A stretch of 64,000 nucleotides of DNA from NCBI RefSeq assembly GCF_003259375.1, contig NZ_QLLN01000012.1:1-64000 (forward strand). Reading direction: 5' to 3'. How positions within the stretch are numbered: the first letter of the stretch is position 1; every line of letters begins with the position of its first letter. The translations under genes and the position numbers were made by a program. The notes under the pieces are model-generated. The model did not search any database, had not been told where the DNA came from, and was given only the letters and a program-made list of their open reading frames with translations. Positions 7,092 through 16,720 of the stretch are shown in pieces. This DNA is from Arenibacter echinorum (GTDB lineage Bacteria; Bacteroidota; Bacteroidia; Flavobacteriales; Flavobacteriaceae).

Positions 7092-8639
7092 TTAAAAAGG
7101 TACATCGCTATCATCCTGCATGGAATCATCATTCATGGAACTGCCAAAGGCTTCGTTGGCATTCGGAAGGTTTTTCGTGATGAAGGGATTATCATCAACC
7201 GCATTCATTTTCGATTGAAATTCAAAGGGGGAATCAAAATCATCCAAATTGTCAAATTTACCTAAATGTCCAACGAACTTGAGTCGGATATTCTCCAAAC
7301 CACCATTTCTATGCTTCGCCACAATAAATTCGGCTTGTCCGGCAGTTGGTGAGCGTTCTTCATCATCCCATTCATCAATCTTATAATACTCCGGTCTATA
7401 GATAAAGGAAACAATATCCGCATCCTGCTCAATTGCCCCGGATTCCCTCAAATCCGATAAAATTGGTCGTTTACTACCACCCCTGGTTTCTACAGCTCGT
7501 GATAACTGGGAAAGTGCTATTACAGGAACGTTCAATTCTTTGGCCAAGGCCTTTAAGTTCCTGGATATAGTTGATATCTCCTGTTCACGGTTTCCTCCTT
7601 TTTGACTTCCTCCCGCTGTCATCAACTGCAAATAATCTATAATGATCATCTTGATATCATGTTGTGAAGCCAAACGCCTAGCCTTTGCCCTAAGGTCGAA
7701 AATAGAAAGTGATGGGGTATCGTCAATAAATAAGGGTGCAGTCTCCAAGGCCTTTACCTTAACGTTCAACTGTTCCCATTCATGTTTCTCCAATCTTCCA
7801 GTTCTTAATTTTTCGGAAGACAGGCCGGTCTCCGAGGAAATCAACCTTGTAATCAACTGCACGGATGACATTTCCAGGGAAAAGAAGGCCACTCCAATAT
7901 TGGAATTTACTGCAATATTTCTAGCCATGGACAGGGTAAGGGCTGTTTTACCCATACCTGGACGGGCTGCCACAATAACCAAGTCACTAGGCTGCCATCC
8001 AGAAGTTAATTTGTCCAATTTGTCGAAACCTGATGGGATACCACTAAGTCCTTCCTTACCAGCAATTTCCTCTATCCTTTTCTTGGCCTGTATCACCAAA
8101 TTCTGGGCAGTTTCAGCAGAACGCTTCAAGTTGCCCTGTGTAACATCGTACAATTTGGATTCAGCGGTGTCCAACAAGTCGAACACATCGGTAGAATCCT
8201 CATAGGCTTCTTCAATTATTTCATTTGAAATTTTTATAAGACTCCGTTGGATAAATTTCTGAAGGATAATACGTGCATGAAACTCAATATGCGCCGAAGA
8301 AGCTACTTTTTGCGTTAATTTTATCAGGTAAAAATCGCCTCCGGCACTCTCCAACCGACCATCCTTCTTCAATTGGGACGAAACGGTTAATAAATCCACC
8401 GGTTCAGAATTTTCAAACAACTTAAAAATGGCTTCGTAGATATATCTATGGGCATCCTTATAAAAGGCTTCAGGATGTAGGATATCTATTACTTCATCGA
8501 CCCCCTTCTTGTCGATCATCATTGCACCGAGCACAACTTCCTCTAAATCAACAGCTTGAGGAGGTATTTTTCCCTTCTCAAGGCTAATGATGGTCGACTT
8601 GTCTATTCGATGACCAATAATGGGGTTCGTTTTTTCCAT
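7092..8639 (-). CDS. dnaB: Replicative DNA helicase DnaB
   Basis: Hexameric helicase that unwinds the chromosome at the replication fork. It is 515 residues from the ATG at 8639 (MEKTNP); an ATG six codons upstream is possible. The N-terminal primase-interacting domain begins near IPPQAVDLEEVVLGAMMID. The RecA-like core carries Walker A ARPGMGKTAL (about residues 225-234) and Walker B IIIDYLQLM, followed by the switch region LSQLSR. A long acidic, Asn-rich tail ends the protein, as in other Bacteroidota. No intein or insertion is seen. It stands alone, separated from accA by a terminator. Confidence 0.97.
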   Translation of the reverse strand: MEKTNPIIGHRIDKSTIISLEKGKIPPQAVDLEEVVLGAMMIDKKGVDEVIDILHPEAFYKDAHRYIYEAIFKLFENSEPVDLLTVSSQLKKDGRLESAGGDFYLIKLTQKVASSAHIEFHARIILQKFIQRSLIKISNEIIEEAYEDSTDVFDLLDTAESKLYDVTQGNLKRSAETAQNLVIQAKKRIEEIAGKEGLSGIPSGFDKLDKLTSGWQPSDLVIVAARPGMGKTALTLSMARNIAVNSNIGVAFFSLEMSSVQLITRLISSETGLSSEKLRTGRLEKHEWEQLNVKVKALETAPLFIDDTPSLSIFDLRAKARRLASQHDIKMIIIDYLQLMTAGGSQKGGNREQEISTISRNLKALAKELNVPVIALSQLSRAVETRGGSKRPILSDLRESGAIEQDADIVSFIYRPEYYKIDEWDDEERSPTAGQAEFIVAKHRNGGLENIRLKFVGHLGKFDNLDDFDSPFEFQSKMNAVDDNPFITKNLPNANEAFGSSMNDDSMQDDSDVPF

Positions 8640-8740
8640 GAGTGCTAAATTATACAAATAAGAATTAAAAAGAGATTTGGGATATTAACAGTTGTTCAAC
8701 AATATGCCTGTTGATAAGTTACGAAATTTGTTCATAAGCA

Positions 8741-8776
8741 AAAAAAAACCGGAGAATTTCCGCTCCAGTTTTTTTC
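8741..8776 (-). terminator. Terminator after accA
   Basis: On the minus strand AAAACTGGAG pairs imperfectly with CTCCGGTTTT around an 8-base loop, followed by nine T. It lies 20 bases beyond the accA stop and ends the tgt-accA transcript before dnaB. A-runs on the other side would let it work in both directions. Confidence 0.75.
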
Positions 8777-8795
8777 ACCTTGTCAAAAAGGGATA

Positions 8796-9749
8796 TTATC
8801 CATTAAATACACCCATATTGGCATATTTATCCATTCGGTTTTTAACCAATTCTTTTGGTGATAACTTTTTTAATTGCTCATAATGCGAAGAAATTTTATT
8901 TTTTACTATCTCAAAAGTCTTATCTCTATTGGCATGGGCTCCCCCTACCGGTTCACGAACAATCTCGTCTATCAACTTCATTTTCTTCATGTCCGTTGCT
9001 GTAAGCTTTAAGGCCTCTGCCGCAATTTCTTTGTATTCCCAACTTCTCCAAAGGATGGAAGAACAGGATTCAGGTGAAATAACGGAGTACCAGGTATTTT
9101 CCAACATCAATACCTTATCCCCTACACCAATACCCAATGCACCTCCTGAAGCACCTTCACCAATAATTACAACGATAATGGGAACTTTTAGGCGGGTCAT
9201 TTCCAAGATATTCCTTGCAATTGCCTCCCCTTGGCCTCTTTCTTCTGCCTCAATTCCGGGATATGCCCCTGGAGTGTCTATTAAGCATACTACCGGGATA
9301 CCGAACTTTTCGGCAGACTTCATTAAGCGCAATGCTTTTCTGTACCCTTCAGGGTTGGCCATTCCAAAATTGCGCAACTGTCTTGTCTTAGTATTATAGC
9401 CCTTCTGTTGACCAACAAACATATAACTTTGATCACCAATTTTGCCTAGACCACCGATCATTGCCTTATCATCCTTAACATTGCGATCGCCATGCAGTTC
9501 CAAAAAGGTTTCCCCACAAATGGCCCTTATATAATCTAGGGTATAAGGTCTATTAGGATGCCTTGACAATTGCACCCTTTGCCACGCGGTAAGGTTCTTA
9601 TATATCTCCTTACGCGTCTCAACGAGTTTTTTCTCTATTTGTTTACAAGTCTCAGAAACATCAACTTCACTTTCTTCACCGATAATCATGCACTTATCCA
9701 ATTGCTCTTCCAGCTCTTTAATTGGCAGTTCAAAATCTAAATACTCCAT
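8796..9749 (-). CDS. accA: Acetyl-CoA carboxylase carboxyltransferase subunit alpha
   Basis: Transfers the carboxyl group from biotin on the carrier protein to acetyl-CoA, giving malonyl-CoA for fatty-acid synthesis; it works as an alpha2beta2 complex with AccD. 317 residues, full length, with the usual N-terminal helical segment and the crotonase-fold core: [37 protein letters not shown] and [15 protein letters not shown], which carry the oxyanion-hole glycines. It is last in a probable tgt-permease-transporter-accA operon. accD is not in the window. Confidence 0.96.
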   Translation of the reverse strand: MEYLDFELPIKELEEQLDKCMIIGEESEVDVSETCKQIEKKLVETRKEIYKNLTAWQRVQLSRHPNRPYTLDYIRAICGETFLELHGDRNVKDDKAMIGGLGKIGDQSYMFVGQQKGYNTKTRQLRNFGMANPEGYRKALRLMKSAEKFGIPVVCLIDTPGAYPGIEAEERGQGEAIARNILEMTRLKVPIIVVIIGEGASGGALGIGVGDKVLMLENTWYSVISPESCSSILWRSWEYKEIAAEALKLTATDMKKMKLIDEIVREPVGGAHANRDKTFEIVKNKISSHYEQLKKLSPKELVKNRMDKYANMGVFNG

Positions 9750-9792
9750 AGGTTTATTGGTTTAGTCCTTTTCAACCAGCAAATATAAAACT

Positions 9793-10701
9793 TTAATGGG
9801 AAGGTACCCTATTAGTCTTTTTTTTTAATTTTTTTCGATTCTTCAAAATCCCGTTGGCAACCACTGTAGTCAATATCAACAGTGCTCCTACATAAAAAAG
9901 CGGATTCATTTTTTCACTTTCGCCCAGAAGGAGAAAGGCCAATATTATTCCATATACGGGTTCCAAGTTAATAGTCAACATTACGGTATAAGGGGAAATA
10001 TATTTTAGGATCTTAACCGAGGCAATGAAAGCATAAGCCGTACAGACCGATGCAAGGATAAATATATACAACCAATCATTAAAGGACAGCTGAAAAAACT
10101 TTTGGTCAAAACTATGGGAAAACGCCAGATAAATAGACAAAAACAGGACACCACTACCTAATTCATAAAACGAAATTATTGACGGTCTTTGCTCCTGAGT
10201 TAATTTACCATTGATCAATGAAAAAGTGGCAGATAACAAGGAGGACACCAATGCCAGTAGTATTCCATTTAGGTAACCTGTCTCCACCCTAAACATTATA
10301 TATAGGCCCAGCATAACAATTAGTCCGAATACCACTTCATAACCAACCATTTTCCGGCCATACCAAAACGGTTCCAACAAGGCTGTAAAAAATGCGCCCG
10401 TAGACATCGTTGCCAGGGCAATAGACACATTGGAAACTTTGATGGCCATAAAAAAGGTGACCCAATGCAAGGATACCACGATTCCACCTAAAATTAGCAT
10501 CAACAGTGTTTTTCGAGATACCTTCAACTTAAATTTCCGTATAAGGATATAGGCCAAAATGATCAAGGAAGCCATCAACATACGATACCAAACCAAAGGA
10601 AGAGCATCAATAGTTATCAACTTGCCAAGGACCGCCGTAAAGCCCCAGATAAAAACTATAAAATGTAGGTGAAGATAATTATTGAGCTTAACGTTTGGCA
10701 T
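9793..10701 (-). CDS. EamA/DMT-family membrane transporter
   Basis: 302 residues with about ten hydrophobic helices in two EamA repeats, the layout of drug/metabolite exporters. It starts FIWGFTAVLGKLI, a typical first helix of the family. The C-terminal repeat contains INLEPVYGIILAFLLLGE, the Glu/Pro signature. The substrate is unknown. It overlaps the end of the upstream permease gene by 14 bases, so translation is coupled. A second EamA protein lies at 31324. Confidence 0.88.
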   Translation of the reverse strand: MPNVKLNNYLHLHFIVFIWGFTAVLGKLITIDALPLVWYRMLMASLIILAYILIRKFKLKVSRKTLLMLILGGIVVSLHWVTFFMAIKVSNVSIALATMSTGAFFTALLEPFWYGRKMVGYEVVFGLIVMLGLYIMFRVETGYLNGILLALVSSLLSATFSLINGKLTQEQRPSIISFYELGSGVLFLSIYLAFSHSFDQKFFQLSFNDWLYIFILASVCTAYAFIASVKILKYISPYTVMLTINLEPVYGIILAFLLLGESEKMNPLFYVGALLILTTVVANGILKNRKKLKKKTNRVPSH

Positions 10702-11770
10702 TCTGCAACAAGTAAAAAGCTATGGCCCCAAACATAACATTGGGAATAATCACTGCCCATAAGGGTGAAAATCCAGATTGTTCTGCCAGGGTCCCGAAAA
10801 CTTTGTCAAAAAAGATGTATATAAATGCCACCCCTATACCGAAGGCCAGATTGACCCCCATACCTCCACGGCGTTTTACAGAGGATACCGCAACCGCTAT
10901 AACAGTAAGGATAAATGCCGCAATGGGCAGAGCCCATCGCTTATACTTGACCAAGATATAACTATTGATATTGGAGGCACCTTTTCTTTTTTGCGTCTCA
11001 ATAAATTTATTTAGCTCAAACATATTCTTGGTTTCAGCTATATAGGAAACCGGGGTTAGGTCGTCGATCTTAAAATCGAAAATAGTATCCAATCTTCTTT
11101 TTGTTTCCACAATTTCTTGATTATTAACCAGTTTTCGCTTCTCATAGGAAGTAAGCCTATAAATCGTATCCTTCTCTATCCAACGTATGTTGGCCGCCGA
11201 TATCTTAAAGTCCAAGGTGTTCTCCTCATTAAAACGCTCCATGGTGAAGTTATATCCTATCTGTCTGGCAGGATCAAAACTGCTCACATAGATATAGTCG
11301 TTCTCATTAAGTTGATTAAATATATTGGTAGTAACCCTATCCTGTTTTCCCTTTTTTAAATATTTAAAAATAAACTCATTGTATCCCACACTTGCATTGG
11401 GTACTATAAACATGCCCATAAAGAACATGATAACGGCAATTATGGAAGCCCCGATTAAATAGGGACGTAGAAATCGCCCATAGGATACTCCAGAACTAAG
11501 AATAGCTACAATTTCGGTATTGTTGGCCAATTTAGAGGTAAAGAAAATTACAGATAGAAATAGAAAAATTGGAAATAAGAGATTCCCGATCACAAAAGTG
11601 AAATTCAAATAATACATGGCAATTTCTGGGAAAGGGACCTCGTTATCGATCATTTTTCCTACCTGCTCGGCCAAATTTGCCATAATTCCAATGGGAACGA
11701 ACAGCAGAAGCATCACAAAAAAGGTTGCCAGATAGCGCTTAAGTATGTATTTATCTATTATGGTCAGCAC
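10688..11770 (-). CDS. LptF/LptG family permease
   Basis: Membrane subunit of the ABC machine that pulls lipopolysaccharide from the inner membrane to the Lpt bridge. 360 residues with the family layout: N-terminal helices (IDKYILKRYLATFFVMLLLF), a beta-jellyroll periplasmic domain (about 125-265) and C-terminal helices. LptF and LptG are hard to tell apart by eye; LptG seems more likely from the N-terminus. The gene directly follows tgt (stop and start adjacent at 11770/11771), a neighbourhood common in Bacteroidota. Confidence 0.88.
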   Translation of the reverse strand: MLTIIDKYILKRYLATFFVMLLLFVPIGIMANLAEQVGKMIDNEVPFPEIAMYYLNFTFVIGNLLFPIFLFLSVIFFTSKLANNTEIVAILSSGVSYGRFLRPYLIGASIIAVIMFFMGMFIVPNASVGYNEFIFKYLKKGKQDRVTTNIFNQLNENDYIYVSSFDPARQIGYNFTMERFNEENTLDFKISAANIRWIEKDTIYRLTSYEKRKLVNNQEIVETKRRLDTIFDFKIDDLTPVSYIAETKNMFELNKFIETQKRKGASNINSYILVKYKRWALPIAAFILTVIAVAVSSVKRRGGMGVNLAFGIGVAFIYIFFDKVFGTLAEQSGFSPLWAVIIPNVMFGAIAFYLLQNAKR

Positions 11771-12901
11771 CTATAGTCGTTTATCCATTTGTTTTACCAT
11801 TACAGATTTCCACTCATAGAAATCCCCTGCTAAAATATGTTTTCTTGCCTCACGAACCAACCACATATAAAATCCTAAATTATGAATGGTGGCGATTTGT
11901 TTTCCCAAATACTCGTTCGCGGCGAACAAATGTCTTAGGTAGGCCTTGGAATATTCATGGTCTACAAAAGTAGTCCCCATCTCGTCCAAAGGGGAAAAAT
12001 CGTCTTCCCACTTCTTATTTTTTATATTGATAGTGCCATGTGCCGTAAACAACATCCCATTTCTAGCATTTCTGGTAGGCATCACACAATCGAACATATC
12101 AATCCCCAAGGCAATATTCTCCAAAATATTGATAGGGGTACCGACTCCCATTAAATATCTGGGCTTATCCTCTGGCAGTATTTCACAGACCACCTCTGTC
12201 ATTGCATACATTTCCTCGGCAGGTTCGCCTACGGAAAGTCCGCCAATGGCATTACCTTCTGCTCCTACCCCTGCAATATATTCGGCCGACTGTTGCCTAA
12301 GGTCCTTATAAGTAGAGCCTTGAACGATAGGAAAAAAAGTTTGTTCAAAATCATAGGTAAAAGGAGTTTTTTCCAAATGCTTAATACATCGGTCCAACCA
12401 CCTATGAGTCATGTGCATGGATCTCTTGGCGTAATTATAATCGCACGGATATGGAGTACATTCATCAAAAGCCATAATGATATCAGCACCGATGACACGC
12501 TGAATTTCCATAACGTTCTCTGGGGTAAACACATGATAAGAACCATCTATATGGGACTTGAACTTAACACCTTCTTCCTTTATCTTTCTGTTATCCGATA
12601 AGGAATAGACTTGGTAACCCCCACTATCCGTTAAAATATTGCGGTCCCAGTTCATAAACTTATGAAGTCCTCCAGCTTGTTTGAGTATTTCGGTTTTAGG
12701 CCTTAAATACAAATGATAGGTATTCCCTAAAATAATGTCCGGATTTATCTCCTCCCTCAATTCCTTTTGGTGCACCCCTTTTACCGAAGCCACTGTACCT
12801 ACAGGCATAAAAATGGGAGTTTCTATCTTACCGTGGTCCGTAATAAGCTCTGCCGCCCTGGCTTTAGTCCTTGAGTCTGAATGTTGTAAGGTAAATTTCA
12901 A
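11771..12901 (-). CDS. tgt: tRNA-guanine (queuine) transglycosylase, zinc cysteines absent
   Basis: Swaps guanine for preQ1 at wobble position 34 of GUN anticodon tRNAs in the queuosine pathway. 376 residues. Catalytic Asp92 (TDSGGYQV) and nucleophile Asp271 (FDCVMPTRNARNG) are present, and VQGS and GGLSVGE form the base pocket. Standard bacterial Tgt binds structural zinc through CxCxxC plus a His near the C-terminus. Here the segment before YSKAYLRHLF reads DEMGTTFVDHE (about 306-316) with no cysteine, though the His of ATIH (340) stays. As far as I recall this loss is usual in Bacteroidota. queD at 60835 serves the same pathway. Confidence 0.95.
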   Translation of the reverse strand: MKFTLQHSDSRTKARAAELITDHGKIETPIFMPVGTVASVKGVHQKELREEINPDIILGNTYHLYLRPKTEILKQAGGLHKFMNWDRNILTDSGGYQVYSLSDNRKIKEEGVKFKSHIDGSYHVFTPENVMEIQRVIGADIIMAFDECTPYPCDYNYAKRSMHMTHRWLDRCIKHLEKTPFTYDFEQTFFPIVQGSTYKDLRQQSAEYIAGVGAEGNAIGGLSVGEPAEEMYAMTEVVCEILPEDKPRYLMGVGTPINILENIALGIDMFDCVMPTRNARNGMLFTAHGTINIKNKKWEDDFSPLDEMGTTFVDHEYSKAYLRHLFAANEYLGKQIATIHNLGFYMWLVREARKHILAGDFYEWKSVMVKQMDKRL

Positions 12902-12920
12902 AAAAATCTATTTAAAGCCG

Positions 12921-12928
12921 CAAATATA
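12921..12928 (-). promoter_or_regulatory. -7 element for tgt
   Basis: The minus strand reads TATATTTG, 20 bases before the tgt ATG. It would drive the tgt-permease-transporter-accA group. No TTG is well placed at -33. Confidence 0.6.
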
Positions 12929-13013
12929 GTCAACTCAAAGCCATTAAATCCTTAACAAAAAAATAAAGTTCTGTTATTGGCTATGATAGTTGATAAAATA
13001 TTGTAATTCCTGC

Positions 13014-13044
13014 TTGTGTACCCAAAAGATTGCCATTACTTTTG
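13014..13044 (+). promoter_or_regulatory. Transketolase promoter
   Basis: TTG (13014-13016), 20 bases, then TACTTTTG (13037-13044). Transcription would begin near 13051. This rules out the longer reading frame from 13030 and supports the ATG at 13069. Confidence 0.7.
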
Positions 13045-13068
13045 AAAAGTTTAAAAAATATAGATAAA

Positions 13069-13914
13069 ATGCCAAAACTTCAAGAATTACAAGATTTGAC
13101 CGTTCAGGTTCGCAGGGACATTCTAAGAATGGTTCATAAGGTAAACTCCGGGCATCCAGGAGGTTCCCTGGGCTGTACAGAATTTATTGTTGCCCTTTAC
13201 AATGAAATCATGGAGCTTAAGGACAAATTTGAAATGAACGGAAAAGGAGAAGATCTTTTCTTTTTGTCCAATGGTCACATATCCCCTGTTTTCTACAGTG
13301 TTCTGGCTAGAAAAGGTTATTTTCCGATTAAGGAATTAAATACCTTTAGATTAATAGATTCACGTTTGCAGGGTCATCCTACCACTCATGAAGGTTTGCC
13401 AGGTGTTCGTATCGCATCAGGTTCATTGGGGCAGGGCATGTCCGTGGCCTTGGGTGCGGCGCAGGCCAAAAAACTCAACAAAGATTCCAAACTGGTCTAT
13501 ACCCTTCACGGTGATGGCGAGTTACAGGAAGGTCAAAATTGGGAGGCCATTATGTATGCTGCAGGCAAGAAAGTGGACAACATTATTGCCACCATAGATT
13601 ATAACGGCCAACAGATAGACGGGGCTACGGAAGATGTACTTCCTATGGGGGACCTAAAGAAAAAATTTGAAGCTTTTGGATGGGATGTTTTGGATATCAA
13701 GGAAGGAAATGATCTGGAAGCCATTTTAAAAGGGATGAAAGAGGCCAAAAGTAGGACCGGAAAAGGAAAACCGGTATGCGTACTATTGCATACCGTAATG
13801 GGACACGGGGTAGATTTTATGATGTACACCCACGCATGGCACGGCAAAGCTCCCAACGACGAGCAATTGGCGACCGCTTTGGCGCAGAACCCTGAAACAT
13901 TAGGGGATTATTAA
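13069..13914 (+). CDS. Transketolase, N-terminal (thiamine-diphosphate) subunit
   Basis: First half of a split transketolase that moves two-carbon units between sugar phosphates in the pentose phosphate pathway. 281 residues. It carries the ThDP/magnesium motif GDGELQEGQNWEA and the early HPGGSLG and SNGHISPVFY stretches of the family. The second half is encoded 38 bases downstream. Transketolase is split in this way in many Bacteroidota and archaea, so this is not a frameshift: the two genes have their own stop and start and an intergenic gap. Confidence 0.94.
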   Translation: MPKLQELQDLTVQVRRDILRMVHKVNSGHPGGSLGCTEFIVALYNEIMELKDKFEMNGKGEDLFFLSNGHISPVFYSVLARKGYFPIKELNTFRLIDSRLQGHPTTHEGLPGVRIASGSLGQGMSVALGAAQAKKLNKDSKLVYTLHGDGELQEGQNWEAIMYAAGKKVDNIIATIDYNGQQIDGATEDVLPMGDLKKKFEAFGWDVLDIKEGNDLEAILKGMKEAKSRTGKGKPVCVLLHTVMGHGVDFMMYTHAWHGKAPNDEQLATALAQNPETLGDY

Positions 13915-13952
13915 TCCATAACCTTTTCCAACAAAAATTAAAGAAAATACAG

Positions 13953-14906
13953 ATGAAAAAATATATAGATCAAGGTAAAAATGACACAAGGAGTGGTTTT
14001 GGTGCGGGATTGGCCGAATTGGGCAGGACCAACCCAAATGTAGTTGCTTTGTGCGCTGATTTGGTAGGTTCCCTTAAGATGGAGAAATTTATAGAGGAAA
14101 ACCCGGAACGTTTCTTCCAAATAGGTATTGCCGAGGCCAATATGATGGGTATTGCCGCCGGACTCACCATAGGTGGAAAAATTCCCTTTACCGGAACTTT
14201 TGCCAACTTTTCCACTGGAAGGGTCTATGATCAAATAAGACAATCTATCGCCTATTCCGATAAGAACGTAAAAATCTGTGCTTCCCATGCAGGCGTTACC
14301 TTAGGGGAAGACGGTGCTACACACCAAATATTGGAAGATTTGGGATTGATGAAGATGTTGCCTGGAATGACCGTCATCAACACTTGTGACTACAACCAGA
14401 CAAAGGCTGCTACCATTGCAATAGCAGAACATCACGGCCCTGTTTACCTAAGGTTTGGGCGACCAAAAGTGGCTAATTTTACTCCTGTTGACCAAAAATT
14501 TGAAATAGGCAAAGCCGTAATGCTCAGCGAAGGAACCGATGTTACTATAGTAGCTACAGGGCACTTGGTATGGGAGGCATTGATAGCAGCCGAAAATTTA
14601 GAAAAACAAGGTATATCTGCCGAAGTAATAAACATACATACCATTAAGCCCCTTGACGGGGAAGCAGTGTTAAAATCTGTTAAAAAAACAGGTTGTATAG
14701 TTACTGCGGAAGAGCACAATTATCTAGGCGGACTTGGCGAAAGTATCTCTGGATTCCTTGCTACCACGCTGCCTACTCCACAGGAGTTTGTTGCCACCAA
14801 AGATACTTTTGGCGAAAGTGGCACACCTGAGCAATTAATGGATAAATACGGATTAAACAATAAAGCTATAGTGAACGCCGTTGTGAGTGTGTTAAAAAGA
14901 AAATAA
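13953..14906 (+). CDS. Transketolase, C-terminal (pyrimidine-binding) subunit
   Basis: Second half of the split transketolase, 317 residues. It holds the pyrimidine-binding domain (ERFFQIGIAEANMMGIAAGL, with the Glu that activates the cofactor) and the C-terminal domain (SEGTDVTIVATGHLVWEAL). Related two-part enzymes include DXS and the E1 beta subunit, but the partner gene and the EDGATHQILEDLGLMK stretch support transketolase. It is co-transcribed with the first half and followed by a terminator. Confidence 0.93.
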   Translation: MKKYIDQGKNDTRSGFGAGLAELGRTNPNVVALCADLVGSLKMEKFIEENPERFFQIGIAEANMMGIAAGLTIGGKIPFTGTFANFSTGRVYDQIRQSIAYSDKNVKICASHAGVTLGEDGATHQILEDLGLMKMLPGMTVINTCDYNQTKAATIAIAEHHGPVYLRFGRPKVANFTPVDQKFEIGKAVMLSEGTDVTIVATGHLVWEALIAAENLEKQGISAEVINIHTIKPLDGEAVLKSVKKTGCIVTAEEHNYLGGLGESISGFLATTLPTPQEFVATKDTFGESGTPEQLMDKYGLNNKAIVNAVVSVLKRK

Positions 14907-14993
14907 TCAGATCCCCTTTAGGGAGATGAGGATTCTTAACATGGAAAATGGCGAAAACTATGGAACAGAACTCAATTAAACTGCTAAAACTAC

Positions 14994-15027
14994 CCACTAA
15001 ATAAAGGTAGAATTTAGTGGTTTTTTT
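14994..15027 (+). terminator. Terminator after the transketolase genes
   Basis: CCACTAAAT (14994-15002) pairs with ATTTAGTGG (15012-15020) around a 9-base loop, followed by seven T. Confidence 0.85.
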
Positions 15028-15136
15028 ATGCCATTCCCTCACCTTTTCGTGTCAAGATAAATTCTTTTTAGGTTAAACAATTAAAGACGTTGTGCTTAAT
15101 ATTGCACAATGTATTCTAATTTTAAAAGAACACATT

Positions 15137-15724
15137 ATGATGAAGAAAACAGTTTTATTAGCAGCTATAGCCCTAATGGGTATTACTGCACATGCGCAAA
15201 AAGGTTCAGGATTCGGAATCAAAGGCGGACTTAACTATGGCGCCAATGGCGATTATTTCGAATCTGCCGAAAACGCCTACAAAAACCCTAAAGGAAATGT
15301 GGGATACCACATTGGAATCTTTGGCATAATCGGGGATAAAATCTACCTTAGGCCTGAATTGGTCTATACCAAAACAAAATCAGACTACGACAACAACAGT
15401 CTGAACATGAGTAAATTGGACATGCCTATTCTGCTTGGCGTAAATTTGATTGGCCCTTTAAACCTATTTGCAGGACCTGCCTTCCAATATATTTTGGACA
15501 CGGATTATGAAGGAATTACCTTAAGTGACGCTGAAAATGATTTTACAGTAGGACTAAACATCGGTGCCGGACTTTCTTTTGGCAAGTTTGGAATAGACCT
15601 AAGATATGAAAGAGGTTTTAGTGAAAATGAAGTAACGGTTATTTCAAACAATGGGGTAACTCCAGGTGACAGAATTGACACCAGGCCCGACCAATTAATT
15701 TTGAGCTTGGCCCTAAAACTTTAA
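15137..15724 (+). CDS. Small outer-membrane beta-barrel protein
   Basis: About 195 residues from tandem ATGs at 15137/15140; the longer frame from 15092 covers a promoter-like TAATATTG and is unlikely. A clear signal peptide (MKKTVLLAAIALMGITAHAQ) is followed by alternating strands of the porin_2 / OmpW-like small-barrel type: GSGFGIKGGLNYG near the start, LNLFAGPAFQYIL and IGAGLSFGKFGIDLRYERGF later, ending in LSLALKL with a hydrophobic C-terminus. The exact role is unknown. It has its own terminator. Confidence 0.85.
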   Translation: MMKKTVLLAAIALMGITAHAQKGSGFGIKGGLNYGANGDYFESAENAYKNPKGNVGYHIGIFGIIGDKIYLRPELVYTKTKSDYDNNSLNMSKLDMPILLGVNLIGPLNLFAGPAFQYILDTDYEGITLSDAENDFTVGLNIGAGLSFGKFGIDLRYERGFSENEVTVISNNGVTPGDRIDTRPDQLILSLALKL

Positions 15725-15747
15725 TAGCATTTTAAATACAGAAACTA

Positions 15748-15779
15748 AAAATGCCCCCGCAATTGCGGGGGCATTTTTT
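15748..15779. terminator. Strong bidirectional terminator
   Basis: ATGCCCCCGC and GCGGGGGCAT form a very GC-rich stem around AATT, with A-tracts and T-tracts on both sides. It lies between the convergent barrel-protein gene and the FKBP lipoprotein gene. Confidence 0.93.
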
Positions 15780-15802
15780 ATTTATTGGACTAAATTTAAA
15801 CT

Positions 15803-16720
15803 TTAAATATTTTTGTCCAAATAATCGGGAACACCATCGTTATTGGAATCCCCTAATTCGTCTTCGGTAAGTATACCATCCCCATCGTCATCAGTGTCCA
15901 AATAATTTGGAAGGCCATCCTCATCGGTATCATCATTATAAAGATTACCGTCCCCATCCAAATCTTCAAGAATGGTATTTACCCCATCCCCATCATGATC
16001 GGCAGTATTGGCAGCCAATAAGTTTACTTCAAACATTAAAGGCGCATAGGTTGCCCCAGGGGCACTTCCGCTGAAATAAGCAATACCAGATGGCATAAAA
16101 ATTAAACCTACCCCACTTCCGGTGACGGTAAATGTACCATCGCCATTTTCAATTATATCACCCCCCGATTTAAATTTGGGCATTCCTTCCTTAAATCCTT
16201 TTATAACGCCAGAATTACCGGAAACTCCGGATCCCTGCATATCGAACCAGACAGGAGATCCTAGTCTGCTGTCGAAAATAGTTCCATCCAAACGCATACC
16301 CTGGTACTTTAAATATACAGAATCTACGGGGGTAGGGTTTTCACCTACTCCTTCCCTAGCCACTATATAGTATAAAGTATGTGGAATATCAACTTCTTCC
16401 GCATCCAGTCCCAAATCACTTGAAGATACGTTTATCACCTGTGTTAAGGCATCTTCGAACAGGGATTTCTTGTCTGCATTGGCCCCGGCAATGGTATCGA
16501 TCCTAATCCTTAGGTCGAAACTTTCATCTATTGGTTCCTCAAAATCTTCATAGTTATAAAAATGAGTTTTTAAATAAGCCTGAATTTCAGCATCATTTTC
16601 AACTATAACCTCACTTAGCAGTCTGGGGGGTATCACTTCAAAGTCATCCCCATCGTCCTTTTTACAGGACCAGATAGTCAAAAAAATTAAAGCAAGTAAA
16701 AGAAATCTCTTTATATTCAT
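15803..16720 (-). CDS. FKBP-type prolyl isomerase lipoprotein with calcium-binding tail
   Basis: 305 residues. A lipoprotein signal ends at Cys19 (LTIWSC). A variable region (20-100) leads to an FKBP-like domain (about 105-235: VDSVYLKYQGMRLDGTIFDS, VIKGFKEGMPKFKSGG, LIFMPSGIAYF). The last 66 residues (240-305) are Asp-rich thrombospondin type 3-like repeats such as DHDGDGVN and DTDEDGLPNYLD, which bind calcium. The enzyme would act at the periplasmic or outer face of the envelope as a folding helper. Isomerase activity is inferred from the fold only. Confidence 0.85.
   Translation of the reverse strand: MNIKRFLLLALIFLTIWSCKKDDGDDFEVIPPRLLSEVIVENDAEIQAYLKTHFYNYEDFEEPIDESFDLRIRIDTIAGANADKKSLFEDALTQVINVSSSDLGLDAEEVDIPHTLYYIVAREGVGENPTPVDSVYLKYQGMRLDGTIFDSRLGSPVWFDMQGSGVSGNSGVIKGFKEGMPKFKSGGDIIENGDGTFTVTGSGVGLIFMPSGIAYFSGSAPGATYAPLMFEVNLLAANTADHDGDGVNTILEDLDGDGNLYNDDTDEDGLPNYLDTDDDGDGILTEDELGDSNNDGVPDYLDKNI

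Noticed and set aside
13069..14906. Transketolase seemingly broken in two
   Set aside because: The halves have separate starts and stops and a 38-base gap, and split transketolase is normal in this phylum. It is not a frameshift.
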